Assembly (NCBI GenBank): GCA_023014365.1
Contig: JAEBUN010000047.1
Coordinates: 124,001-188,000 of the forward strand
Length of the DNA: 64,000 nucleotides
Reading direction: 5' to 3'
Source: Lepiota brunneoincarnata
Lineage: Eukaryota; Basidiomycota; Agaricomycetes; Agaricales; Agaricaceae
The notes beneath the pieces were generated by a model, which did no database searches, was not told the DNA's origin, and saw only the letters and a program-made list of their open reading frames with translations. Positions 44,950 to 56,755 of the stretch are shown piece by piece. Every line of letters begins with the position of its first letter. The stretch's first letter is position 1. The position numbers and the translations under genes are program-made.

Positions 44950-46611
44950 TTGAGAAGTAGAATCTCCGGATCAGGAACCCAAAATCCAGATCCCAGAAGA
45001 AACCCCATACCGCAACCCACTCAAACACCATCACTGTTCTATCCTCCATCCCCATTTGACTCACCTACTCCATGTACATCTACATCCACATGTACTCAAA
45101 CAAGTTTTGCTGAAGAACTAGCAGAACAACAAAGACTACAACATGAAAAAGAATTAAAAGAACACTATGAACAAGAAGAGAGAAAATGCATAAAAGCCAA
45201 AGAACATCGTGCCAAAGCACAACCACTAAATGACTTTGAACTCCAAAGACTTGAATACGCCCTAAAGCAACCAAGAGAGCTTACTCAATCAGAAGATGAC
45301 TTACTCACACGTCATGAATTTGTGGTAGATCAAGGAAAACTGCCCCTAGATAATGACTCAGATGTCTACATCACAGATGACAACCAATCAGAAACCAATA
45401 AACAACCCCTAGCCCTACCAGCACCTCCCACACCACTTCCACCATCACCACTGCCAGGTCAATTACAAATAATGGCCACTGCACAAACCCCAAAGGAGTT
45501 AGGACTCCTCAAACCCATTGCCTTTGATGGAACCAGAAGACTTTTTGAAGATTGGATCTTCCAATGTGAAGTTTACATGCTTGCTAATGTGACCACTTAC
45601 AACACCGACCTTGCCAGGACCCTATTTGTCCTTTTGACAATGCATTCAGGAGATACCCAAGCTTGGGCCAGACAATACCTCCATGAGAGGAATGCCCAAA
45701 CCCAACAAGAACAACCCATAGCCATGGAGTCATAGGACAACTTCACTGCCAGACTTAGAGCCGACTTCACCCCGGCAGATGAACATGCATACGCACACAC
45801 CAGACTTCAAACCCTGCACCAAGCAGGCAAACCAATGACTGAGTTCAACGCTCAGTTCAAGGAACTCGTCCACCAATCCGGACTTAACAAAGATCGCACT
45901 CTGATCAATCTCTATCATAAAGCAATTGATCATCGCATTGCAATGAAAATCAACAAATCAGAAAACCCTCCAACAACTATTGCTGCCTGGTATACCCGAG
46001 CCAACAAACTCAATGATAACTTCTGTCAAATCAATGCCCTCTATGGCACCCCCAGAAACACATTCCCTCAGAGGAATCAATATCAACCTAACTACGGACC
46101 AAACCATTCAAACAACAACATGCCCTATGCACAATTTTACCAAAGGAGTAATGCTCCACGTTTCACCCCACATGACCCACACACTATGAAAATAGACAAT
46201 GCCGCAATAGAAGAAGGATTCAAAGATCCCTACCCTGAAATTCCACAACTGGAATATGCCGAAGAAAACTCCACACAAGAACCATTGGAGTTAGATGCCA
46301 TTGTCACCAGACAAGAAATGAAATCATATCAGAACCAAGAATGCTTCCAATGTGGAGCTAAAGATCATTGGGTCAGTAAATGCCCACAACCACCACCAGC
46401 TAGATGCTTCCCAGGAATGTGCACTAATCCCCCTTGCCCTGCAAGAAACCCCAATTGTCCCTTCCCTGGACAACAAAACACTTGTTCCAGATTCCCAAAT
46501 TGGACCAACCAATCCCTCTCAGCAATGTTGACAGAACTGACAATCAACATGGCAAGATCCATGAATACATCAAAATCAGAACCATCATTGATGGAAGAGA
46601 TTGCACACTAG
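44950..46611 (+). pseudogene. chromovirus gag
   Basis: One frame with a single internal TAG (45733-45735, likely a tryptophan codon hit by G to A). An acidic/coiled N-terminus (FAEELAEQQRLQHEKELKEH) is followed by the gag core (KPIAFDGTRRLFEDWIFQCE, ARLRADFTPADEHAYAHTRL, FNAQFKELVHQSGL) and one zinc knuckle CFQCGAKDHWVSKC (C-X2-C-X4-H-X4-C). It packages element RNA. The end overlaps the protease frame. Confidence 0.9.
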
Positions 46612-46930
46612 AAGCATACATCACAAACACTGGTGAGAAGGACCTCATCATCAGATTCCCCTGGCTGGAACAATACAACCCTGACATCAACTGGAAGACC
46701 AAGACATTCTCTTGGAAACCCCAAATCAATCACCAAGACTTCTCCAAACTCCTCAGAACCCTACAACGACCTGTCAAACTCAACTCTATTGCCATGGACA
46801 TAATGGCTGGGAAAACCTTCCAACCCAAGGAAAACCCCAAAGAATACATCAACCTGTCAAACATTGACCTTGACACCTTCTCCTTAGAAAGAGAAATGAA
46901 TCCAATGCTTCTAACCCCATTAGAAGTAAA
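46515..46930 (+). pseudogene. chromovirus protease region
   Basis: In a frame overlapping the gag end: IRTIIDGRDCTLEAYITNTG and IIRFPWLEQYNPDINWKTKT, the C-terminal half of the gypsy protease (IxGFPWL...NPDIDW). The DSG active site is not seen. It is cut at 46930 by a solo LTR and continues at 47596. Confidence 0.7.
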
Positions 46931-47590
46931 TGTTAGAGCCAGTGCGGGTTGGGACCGAGGCAGAGGGTCGGGGTGGTAACCTTGATATAAGGTAACCAGG
47001 GGACAGGGCGAAGTCAGTATGTAGACTTCGGGACCAAGGCAGAGTACGTCGGGCGGGGGGTTGGACTTGCGGCCTCAGCATATGTGCTGTGCCCTCCTAC
47101 TGTCCTAGTCCGTATTTCAGGAAGTCGGGGCTGAAGCGGAGCGAGGCAGAAGAGAGGAGAGGATAGAGAACAGGGAGCTGGTCCGCTGCTCGATTTGATT
47201 ATCAGACTGAGGAGTACAAGCCAAGTACCTACAGTATATATACTACTGGCCTTACGAACTATGACTTGTACTGATTATGTGCGGAGCAAAGCGGAGGCCG
47301 ATATAGTTACAAACAGATTACGACAGATTATGAATGGAATGGAAACTGGTACAGGTATGGAGGCCAATAATGTATCTTGACTACGGACGGGAAATGGAGA
47401 CTGGAACTAGAGACACTGAGGGTCAGGTGACCACGGCACATGTGGGGGTGGTCATGTGATCGGGGCAGTGGGTTGCGGTCGGAGCAAGTCGGGGCCGAGT
47501 CGGAGGGCAGAGGGTTGTTGTGTGGAGCACATGTGGAATCGAGAAGCCGAAGTTTAAGTGATTAGACTCTGAGTTGGCATGGATATGACA
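46931..47590 (+). mobile_element. Solo LTR, 660 bp, TSD GTAAA, nested in the chromovirus
   Basis: It begins TGTTAGAGCC and ends GGATATGACA, flanked by GTAAA at 46926-46930 and 47591-47595. GC- and CpG-rich compared with the AT-rich host element. Removing it with one TSD restores the reading frame (EVN then TKATHATALHNKQ). Orientation is not certain. Confidence 0.88.
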
Positions 47591-47595
47591 GTAAA

Positions 47596-50500
47596 CACCA
47601 AAGCAACACACGCCACAGCGCTCCATAATAAGCAACATAATCCTACAAAATCGACAAACCAAAAAGGAAAACAACCGGAATCAAACAAGGAACCACCTAA
47701 GATCCCTTGAAGATTTGCCCAATGGGCTAAAATATTCAACAAGAAAGCCTCTGAACAATTCCCACCATCAAGAACATTTGATCACAAAATTGAACTAAAA
47801 CCAACATTTGAAGCAAAATTGATGAAACCTTATCAAGTGGCACCTGCCAAAGAAAATGCACTCAAAGAATTCATAGACGAAAACCTCTGAAAAGGGTACA
47901 TCTGCCCCTTAAAATCCCCTATGGCATCACCGTTCTTCTTTGTTGCCAAGAAAGGAGGAGACCTCTGACCCTGCCAAGACTATTATTACCTAAATGATCA
48001 TACTGTCAAAAATGCATACCCAATCCCCATGATTTCCTCTATCATGGATAAACTCAAAGGAGCCAAGTACTTCACTAAGCTTGACGTCTGCCTAGGATAC
48101 AATAACATCAGAATCAAAGATGGCAATCAATGGAAAGCAGCATTCAAGACTCCCATGGGTCTTTTTGAACCAACTGTCATGTTTTTCAGACTTTGCAACA
48201 GTCCTGCGACGTTCCAACATATGATGGACATGTTATTCTCCGAAATAATGGAGAAAGGAGGAATTATCATCTATATGGATGATATCCTAATTTACGGTAA
48301 AACCCAAGAAGAAACAGATCGACTCATGGAAAAAGTACTGCAGATCCTGCAGGAAAACAACCTCTACCTCAAAACAGAGAAGTCCAAGTTCAACAAACAA
48401 TGACTCGAATACCTTGGCATGATCATCATGCCAGATGAAATCAAAATGGATCCCAGAAAACTCAAGGGAATAGAAGACTGGCCAGTGCCGAAAACAGTCC
48501 AACACATTTGGAAATTCATTGGATTCTGTAACTTCTACTGGAAGTTCATCCGCAGCTACCCCCACCACACCAAACCCCTCAATCAACTCTTATCCAAATC
48601 AAACAAATTTGAATGGAAAGAAGAACAACAAAAAGTGTTTGAAATGCTCAAGAATGAATTCTTAAAGGAACAAGTACTCCTCATGCCCAACTCCACAAAA
48701 CCCTTCAAAATAGAAGCTGATGCTTCCAAATTCGCATCAGGAGCTGTCCTGTACCAACACAACATCAATGGAATATCGAAACCTGTATCATTCTATTCAA
48801 AGATGTTTGGACCAGTGGAATGCAATTATGACATCTACAACAGGGAACTTCTTGCTATTATCCAAGCCCTCGAAGAATGGCACCACTACCCCCTTGGCAG
48901 CCCCCATACCGTCCACATCAGAACAGACCACCAGAACCTTACATACTGGCATAAACCCCAGAAAATCAACCGCCGACAAGCACGATGGGTCCAAACCCTC
49001 ACAGACTACAACTTCAAACTAGAACATGTCCCAGGATCAAAGATCCCCACACCAGATGCTCTATCAAGACGCCCAGACCATATCCCTGATGAAGATAACA
49101 ATAACAAAGACATCACCATGCTTCCAAACAACCTCTTTGTCGCTGCAGCTGATATAGAAGATCAAGACTTAGTTATAGTACTCCCAGAACACTGCTTTAT
49201 GTATTGCCACTGTTGATATATGTAGAACTCCAAGAAAGAATCACGGAATCACCCAAATACGATGCTAGAACCACTGAAGCATTCAAACTCCTAAAATAAA
49301 TCCACCCCAACACTGCCAATAAAGACTTCGGAACAATTCCAACCCCAAATGGTTCACTCCTCACATTCCAAGAACGTGTCATCATTCCAGAAGACCTCCA
49401 ACTCAGATGCAATGTCATCGCAAGATACCATGACCACCCTACATGTGGCCACCCTGGAGAACAGGAAACATACTGCCTAGCCAAGAAAGAAGTATATTGG
49501 CCAGGAATGTTGACATTCATAAAGAACTATGTCAAAGGCTGTCCCAAGTGTCAGCAACACAAAATCATACACAGGCCGGATCATGCACTGACTCAACCAA
49601 TCCCTCCACCATCCTCTAAACACCCATTTGCCCAGATCTCATGGGATCTTATCACCAGTCTACCGCCTAGCGCTGGCCATAATGCAATATTGTCCATGGT
49701 GGACCATGGCCTTACAAAGGGGGTAATTTTCATCCCAACCTCAGATTGATCAAATGCTGATGACATCGGACAATTATTAATAGAAAAAGTCTTCACTAGG
49801 GTTGGACTACCTGACAAAATCATATCAGATCAAGACCCCAGATTTGCTGCCAATTCCCTCTGAGAACTAGCTAAATGCTTAAACATCCAACAAGCATTCT
49901 CAACCGCATATCATCCCCAGACAGATGGTTCCACTGAACAATATAATCAAGAAATCGAGACCTACCTCACCATATACTGCACCAGGAATCCCCTTGACTG
50001 GTCAGAAACCCTTCCTATCACCAAGTTTGCACACAACTCCAAAATACATGCCTCAAGGCAGAAATCCCCATTTGAACTAATCATGGGATACAATCCTCCA
50101 CCAATACCCATGGTAATGGAAACATCAAATTTTCCATCAGTAGATGAACGCATCAGACTTCTTGATGATGCCAGAAAAGAAGCACATGTGGCACACCAAC
50201 TCTCTGCTGACATTATGAAACAAAGAACCAGAAGAACTGTCAAACCCCTTGAAACACATCAAAAAGTATGGCTAGAAGCCAAGAACCTCAAACTCCCCTT
50301 CATCTCCAATAAAATATCCCCAAAATGACTAGGACCTTTCCCTATTTTGGAAGTCTTATTGCCACTCACACACAAATTAAAACTTCCGATCAAATGGAAG
50401 ATACATCCAGTGTTCCACCGAAACCTTTTAACCCCATACAATGAAACAGAAGCATATGGACCTCATCCGATGCCACCGCCACCAGACATCATCAATGAAG

Positions 50501-50740
50501 AAGAAGAATACAGAATAGAAGCCATTCTAAACCACTGACAACACTGCGGAAAACTCCAATATTATGTCAAATGGAAAGGATACTCCCACACAGTGAACAA
50601 ATGGATCACCAATGAAACACTCTGCACAAATGCTGAAGAATATTTAATGGAGTATAAAGAAGCTCATGGAATTCCCCAGAAAGAACAGGAACCCATCAGA
50701 ACCTACCAAAACCAGCTTCATTCTCACACCAAATGCACTT
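47596..50740 (+). pseudogene. chromovirus pol: RT, RNase H, integrase, chromodomain
   Basis: RT blocks include [41 protein letters not shown] and YMDDILIYG (active site), then FIGFCNFYWKFI. RNase H: IEADASKFASGAVLYQ, YNRELLAIIQALEEW, IRTDHQNLTYW, DALSRRPD. Integrase: zinc region HPGEQETYCLAKKEVYWPGM with CPKCQQHK, core IISDQDPRFAANS and TAYHPQTDGSTEQYNQEIET. The C-terminus YRIEAILNH, then LQYYVKWKGYSHTVNKW, is a chromodomain, which marks chromoviruses and targets integration to particular chromatin. At least seven in-frame stops are TGA and one frameshift lies near 49215. Confidence 0.93.
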
Positions 50741-50745
50741 AAAAG

Positions 50746-51714
50746 ATGCCCATGAACCTCGACCTCACTCATCCCCAAACCACTCCCCCCTACTCCACCA
50801 CACCCTCTCCATCTTCCTCATCCTCCTCCATAATCATCATCAATGACCAGAAGGTTGAACATACAACACTTCAGACAACTCCTGTACCAGCCCCATCTCC
50901 CTACATCCCTTCTCACACCTTCACCGCAGCCTACACTGCCAATAGGGATGAGACCCCCAACCTCAATGCCACCCCAGAACCAACAATCACCCCAGCCACC
51001 TCCCTTAGATTCCATACAGCTGGAGTATGATCACATGGACCAACTCACCCTTCTGACAGAGATTTGCATGAGGCTGCAACCAGCCAAACCATTACAGATA
51101 AATTGGAACACTCTCCAATTTCAGAATACAACCGACAACTATGGTTGGACTACACCCACCACATATGACAGACTAAGGCTCTCACTGCTGCATACAATAC
51201 GCAACGCACCTGGGCAGAATCACTTGAGTGACTTCTCTGCTCATGATCAAGCCTCATGTCCGAGGTGTCAAAGAACCTACCCAAACAAAATGAGGTACAT
51301 ACCTCACAGTCCCCCACCACAACCATCACCCCCATTACTGCAACTACCTCTACCACTATCACCACCTCCACTCCCAATAAGGGAAAGAAGCCCACCAGTA
51401 TCAGAAACCCTTTCAGACATATCACCTCCACCAGAAACACCACCCACACCATCACCAATAACAATGTCCCGGTTCAGAACTCCCCCAATCCCATTCACAC
51501 ACAAACCAACTCCTGAACCACTGACAGATCAGTCTGCATCCAATGCAGACATACCGGACACTGGGCCATGGATTGCCCCCAATTTGCCTGTCTCGGATGC
51601 AAACAATATGCCCCAGGGCATTACTCTTATGACTGCATCAAGTATAGATGCCCCCACTGCGCAGTTTTCCAACCTCGCCATAAATGGACTGAATGTCCAG
51701 CTTGGAAGACCTGA
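50746..51714 (+). pseudogene. Extra ORF after chromovirus pol: three zinc knuckles
   Basis: Starting MPMNLDLTHPQTTPPYSTTP, 323 codons in one frame with about five TGA stops, two of which precede the helical part and one the zinc part. A helical segment (YNTQRTWAESLE) and a threonine/proline-rich linker lead to three consecutive zinc knuckles: CIQCRHTGHWAMDC (C-X2-C-X4-H-X4-C) and two of C-X2-C-X6-H-X4-C (CLGCKQYAPGHYSYDC, CPHCAVFQPRHKWTEC). The array suggests nucleic-acid binding. It is sense to pol and separate from gag's own knuckle. An overlapping 422-codon open frame (50843-52111) is proline-rich with no motif and is probably not real. Confidence 0.7.
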
Positions 51715-52150
51715 AACACCCCCTACTCCAGAAATCCAACAACCCATTCCTCAACCACCCCCACAACTCACAATCATTACATCAATCTCACCAACAACTA
51801 CTATGAGGAATGCTACAATGATGTCACCAAATCAAACATTACAGGAGAACCATGTGGTTCCTTCTGAAGAAGAACAAACCACCCCACCAGAAGAAAGAAT
51901 GGAAAGCCCTCATTTCAGATGCCTCCTATACAACATCTTCTATCCAGAACAACCTCCTTCCCCAGAAACAGCCACTTTACTCGAATTACACAGAACCCCC
52001 ACTCCTACCTTTTCCCCAGTCATTCCTCCTGGCCTGGACTCCACCGAAAACCCCCAAGTCAATTACTACAAACCAAACTACTTAGCCAAATACCCAGAAG
52101 AAGAAAACTAACAAGTTGTTATGGAAAAACAACTTTAGAAATGGACCTAA

Positions 52151-52445
52151 TGTTATCAGAAGGCTTATCAGAAGGACGGTTATATTTAGCTTACATTCCC
52201 ATGTCACTATGAAACCATCAGTAGTGTACATCAGAAGGACTATTCTTAGTACAACCCTCGTTCTTTCTTATCTCTGACTCATAATTACTCTGGTCTGGAC
52301 TATTATAGTAGGAGTACAGCCACACTTAGAAGTATATAAGGATACAGTACATCATCATGTATCCTTATCTTAGTGTTATACAGTTCTTGCCTCCTATAAC
52401 TCTTTGCCTCTAAACTGGCTGGACTATAGTGCTCCATCATCTCCA
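52151..52445 (+). repeat. 3' LTR of chromovirus
   Basis: 295 bp, TGTTATCAGA...CATCTCCA. It is preceded by an A/G-rich stretch (52120-52150) serving as the weak polypurine tract. Confidence 0.93.
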
Positions 52446-55400
52446 AGTCATGCTTAGTAGGACAGGACCAAGTCTGTATAGACATCCTGTGTTAAACTCC
52501 ATGCTACTCAAGAGCGAACCCCTAACCCAGGTAACAGGTTATACTTAGATGAACTCCAGCCCATCATTTCGACCACCCTCTTGTTAAAATGGACTCAACA
52601 ATTGCCATTATCTTCTTCATGGCTGCTGTGCTGCATCTTTTGGTGGCATGCTCCTGATCTGTGGTGAATTTTTGCCTACAAATGGTGAAGCTTGCAATGA
52701 AAGCTTCATGCACTGACAAAGGTCAGATCAACATAATTGAGAGCATTCTGGGTGATGTTCGAACTGTCTGCAAGATGCTTCTTCTCAATCCTATTGTCAC
52801 CACATATGCTGCCTGTCCTTCATGCCATTTGCTCTATTTGCCAGTCTTCCAAAATGGTGTCAATGTATATCCCTCTCGATGTACCTCCATCTGTTTCCCT
52901 GAACAACCGATCTGTGATGCATGACTTTGCAAGCTGGGCATCAAGGACGGAACCAGTATTAGGGTGCCAATACATCCATATACAATGCAGACCTTCACCA
53001 CATTCCTGGGAGAACTATATTCCCGCCCAGGGATTGAAGCCACCATTCACTCAACAAACCAGGGATTACAGGAGAATTCCATTGTACGGGACATCAACCA
53101 GAGTCAAGCAGTTCAAGAGTTTTGGGACTTGGAGGGCAATATTTTTGTTGATTCAGAGGATGAGATCAGGATGGTTTGGAGCCTCAGCTATGATGGTTTC
53201 AACCCTTTTCATAACAAGGCCACAGGGAAAGCAACATCTTCTGGAGTTCTCGTGATGATCTGTCTAAGCCTCCTGCCAGAACTTTGTCACAAACCAGAGA
53301 GAATATCTATCTTGTCAGCATCATCCCTAGTCCCAAGCAACCTGCTGCTGATAGCCTGAATCCATACCTCGCACCTCTGATCAACACTCTTACCACTTGC
53401 TTCCATGAAGGCACATGGTTCACCAAGACTTACAAGTGTCCTGCTGGCCGACGATTGCGAGAAGCTGTAATTGTTAGTGTCAATGACTTGCCTGGTTCCC
53501 ACAAAATTACTGGATGTGCTGGTCATTCTGTGACTTGCTTTTGTTCTTTGTGCCATCTGCTGAAGGACAACATGAACAACATCAATCACACCACAGATGC
53601 CTGGAAGCCTATCACGATCGAAGAGTATTGCAAGGCCACAGAGGCTTGGAAGTTGTACAAGAAGAATGGCATTTGTTGGTCCGAACTTCTTCGCTTACTG
53701 TATTGGGACCCTGTTTGATACGTTATTATTGATGGTATGCACAACCTATTTCTTGGCCTCGTAAGGCACTACTTCTGGGTCATCATTGGCACCAATTAGG
53801 AAGACAAGGCCTCTGAAGAAGATGACTTCCACTCATCTCCGCCTCAGGAAAAGGACATGCAGAAGGGCCACTGACTCCTCACACACTATCCAACTATTGC
53901 AAAGCTCTGCCAGCTTTCTGTTGCTGTGCTGCAGGAATTGTGTCAGGAGTATCATGTACTCAATCAAGTACCCAGTTGTCAGCCAAAAAAGATGGACTAT
54001 ATTTTGGCATTACTTGTAAGTATAATATATATCATGCCCTCTTACTGTCTAATGTAGACCTAGGCCCCTGGGAGTGAAGAGTTATTACCCACTGTAGCTC
54101 CAGAATCTCACATAGTTGACGGAGACCTCGCACAAATATCTACCAATGAGGAAATTGATATGCTTGATACCTCAGCCCCTCTCCTGAATACACCAGAGCT
54201 CCAGCAAATTCACAATGATATACAATCCACAAGCCAACCCACCTAGAAGACAAGTCTACCACATAAATTCAGCACCCCTGCCCAAGGGAAGCCGAAGGCT
54301 GATGAATGGAGGGCGTCCATCGAGTTTGACCTCCCAGCATCACTACTCAGACTATGGGCCACTGGCCCAGATGAACGGGACAACTCCACAAGCAAGGATT
54401 TGCTTGCAGTCATTCATAGTACCATACTCCTCTCAATAGCCATCAGCTATGCAACCTCCCATTCCATCGCCACCTTCCATGCAGACCAATACCTCCACTT
54501 TATGACCGCCTACATTATATCAATCCGTCAGCTTTGTCCTGACATAAACCTCCACCCCATTCATCACAATGCTCTGCATCTGGATCGATTTTTGCGTCTT
54601 TTTGGCCCTATCCATGGATGGTGGATGTTTCCATTTGAGAGGCTCATCGGTATGCTCCAGAATTTAAATACCAATTTCAAATCAGGTTTGTTCAATATCC
54701 CACCAAAGTTGTATGCATTTCTAATGCCTGCATAGGGGAGCTAGAGAAGACAATGGTCAAGTCTTTTTGCGCAACGTCCAAGCTTCAAACCCTCTTGCAC
54801 CACATTAGAGCCAAGGACCCTGAGCTTGTCAAACAAGCCATTGAAATATTCAATTCCTGCTTTCCCTCCAGTCAACTCGGGCCTCTCACAAACAATGCCA
54901 AGTCCCTTTCTTGTATGACTTGTACAGTTGGCAATGGAAAGGCAGCTCAGATGGATGAGAAGGTTTACACCTATCTTCAACTTTTTAGGCTGATTAATAC
55001 CTACCAAATCATTGAACACTCTCAATGTGTCGCAAATGGGAAGGAATTCAGCATATTTTCTGCAACAAGCAGAAACAGTTGTATTTTTTATTTCACTCAG
55101 GCTGACCAAAAGCTGAAACCAGTGTTGATATGCTCTATCTTCACTTTTGCAGGAATGGAGCCTGATCAGTTCTATCTTGTCATCCATCGCCACCAACAAG
55201 CACAAAATCACCCTATCCTCAACAACTATCCACAGTTTGGTGCTGGCCTCTGGTCAAAATGAACCGAGAACAAACCTGAAATTCTCCTGAGCTCAAATGC
55301 TACAATATATGGTGCCTTTTCTTGTCCATGGGACCATGATACCTTGATCATGAAACCCGTAATGGAGGTCAGTGACTCAACTGATGCTCTTACCAGCCTC

Positions 55401-55580
55401 TTTGCTCATGATTCAAACAGGAAATACAGCATCCTTGACTGCCCCCCAGTTGAGCTACATCAGGGCCTGCCTGCACCACCCATTACCAGTGGTGTGTTGT
55501 TTCAGGCGGTGAGGAAGCTACATGTGTGCTCCTCACCATTGTCTTACCTGCTCCCAATACCTGGTGCCTTCCAATAACAA
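52446..55580 (+). pseudogene. tnp2 (Plavaka-type) transposase, main part
   Basis: It resumes after the chromovirus. In order: IIESILGDVRTVCKMLLLNP with ACPSCHLLYLPV (N-terminal zinc region), TTFLGELYSRPGIEATI, then SLSYDGFNPFHNKATGK, RENIYLVSIIPSPKQP, VNDLPGSHKITGCAGH with CSLCH, YVIIDGMHNLFLGLVRHYFW (catalytic DxMHN), and HGWWMFPFERLIGMLQNLNT (glutamate block). The C-terminus (about 54745-55560) is less conserved. DDE-type excision and insertion of the giant element is the expected role. Many stops and frame changes are present; the TGA in WDPV-TGA-YVIIDGMH is at a usual arginine. This gene names the giant element. Confidence 0.85.
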
Positions 55581-56139
55581 TGTTCAGTCTTAGTGCACTT
55601 TTTAAGTTATTTCTCTTATATTGGACCCATTCCCTTGTAATCTACACTGTCTTCCCCTCCCTCTTGACCACTCGCAATGGATCAGAGCCCACATGATTGT
55701 TTCACTGGTCATGCCTGCAATTTTATTTCTTTTATTATTGGAGGTGGAGATGGTGTGAAGATCCATGCTGTTCTCCTGTATGGAAGTGTCATAGATAGGG
55801 TCAGAACTTTCCTGTTTGTGCTGGAAATTGATAGGGATGAGGGGAAAAGGATAGAAAGAGAAAACATACACAGTAGCCATTGGGAGTGCGATGCCAGCAT
55901 CGCTGTTCATCCACCTGCACTGAGCCCAAGGGCAATGGCTGTCTGGTGGATGCACAGTTTGGCCTTTTGGGAGGTGTCTGGAATGCCAAGCTAGAGAAGT
56001 GACCCCCCACTTGACTCCTCAACTCCTCAATCCCCAAAAACCCCATGCCTTACTACACTTCACTAATCCCCGACCCTGATCTCATTTTACATCCTCTAGT
56101 GACAGGGCCTAGAAAAGGTATGCAACAGGATTCCCTCCA
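55581..56139. other. No gene recognised between tnp2 and terminal repeat
   Basis: Open stretches on both strands here overlap each other and show no family motif. Probably 3' non-coding sequence of the element. Confidence 0.45.
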
Positions 56140-56755
56140 GAGTTGCAGAAATTAAACCTACTCACTTGTGAGGGTTTGTGCTAGTGTTTCAAGTGATCTA
56201 TCCCTTGTGCAATGAGGCCACCTTGTATTAGCAACATAACCTGGAATCTGACAACTACAATATTGCTAAGAAATGCTACAGCTCAAAGTTGGTGAGTAGA
56301 CTAGATAGCTATTCTTAGCCTTCATTGTGGAGAGCAAATGCTTCATCGATATCACAATTGAATGAAGTATCAGAAAATGCATCATCTGCCAGTTGGAGGA
56401 CAACTGGGGCATGAACCGTAGCCAGCCACTGACAAACCCTCTCAACACAGGCATGTCAGGCAGCCGCTCAGGCACTGAAGAGCGCGTTTGAGCAAGCCAA
56501 ATGGCGGTACAAACTGAATATCCACACTACCTTGCAGGAGTTGCTGATACTCCAGGTTCCATTCCATTTGATGCATCTTCACTGGGGGTGGATGTTGTGT
56601 GTTCTTCAGAGTTGGGTTTAGTACCATTGTTGGGCGATACAGGTGTTTGGAACAGAGTTGAGAGTGTATCCAACCAATGGTGGATTCTCTCCAAGTCCAC
56701 AGGCCAGCTGCCACCCACTGACTCTCAAGTGCTTGATGATATGGTTGGAGTGTTA
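56140..56755 (-). repeat. Right terminal inverted repeat of the giant element, inner segment
   Basis: Inverted match to about 22680-23196. It ends at the TA (56754-56755) where the second mariner inserted; the match resumes at 58364. Confidence 0.75.

Larger units (their letters stand above)
44603..52445 (+). mobile_element. Ty3/gypsy chromovirus, 7.8 kb, with an extra 3' zinc-knuckle ORF
   Basis: LTRs of 295 bp (44603-44897 and 52151-52445) starting TGTTATCAGA and ending CATCTCCA flank a plus-strand gag-pol that ends in a chromodomain. The 5-bp flanks (GGTTA and GTCAT) do not match, so no target duplication is evident. A solo LTR sits between protease and RT. Pol carries many TGA stops, mostly at arginine positions. 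Confidence 0.93.

Noticed and set aside
50843..52111. A 422-codon open frame after chromovirus pol
   Set aside because: It is proline/threonine-rich with no motif and overlaps, in another frame, an ORF with three textbook zinc knuckles. Its openness follows from the C/A-rich composition and from TGA changes falling only in the real frame.
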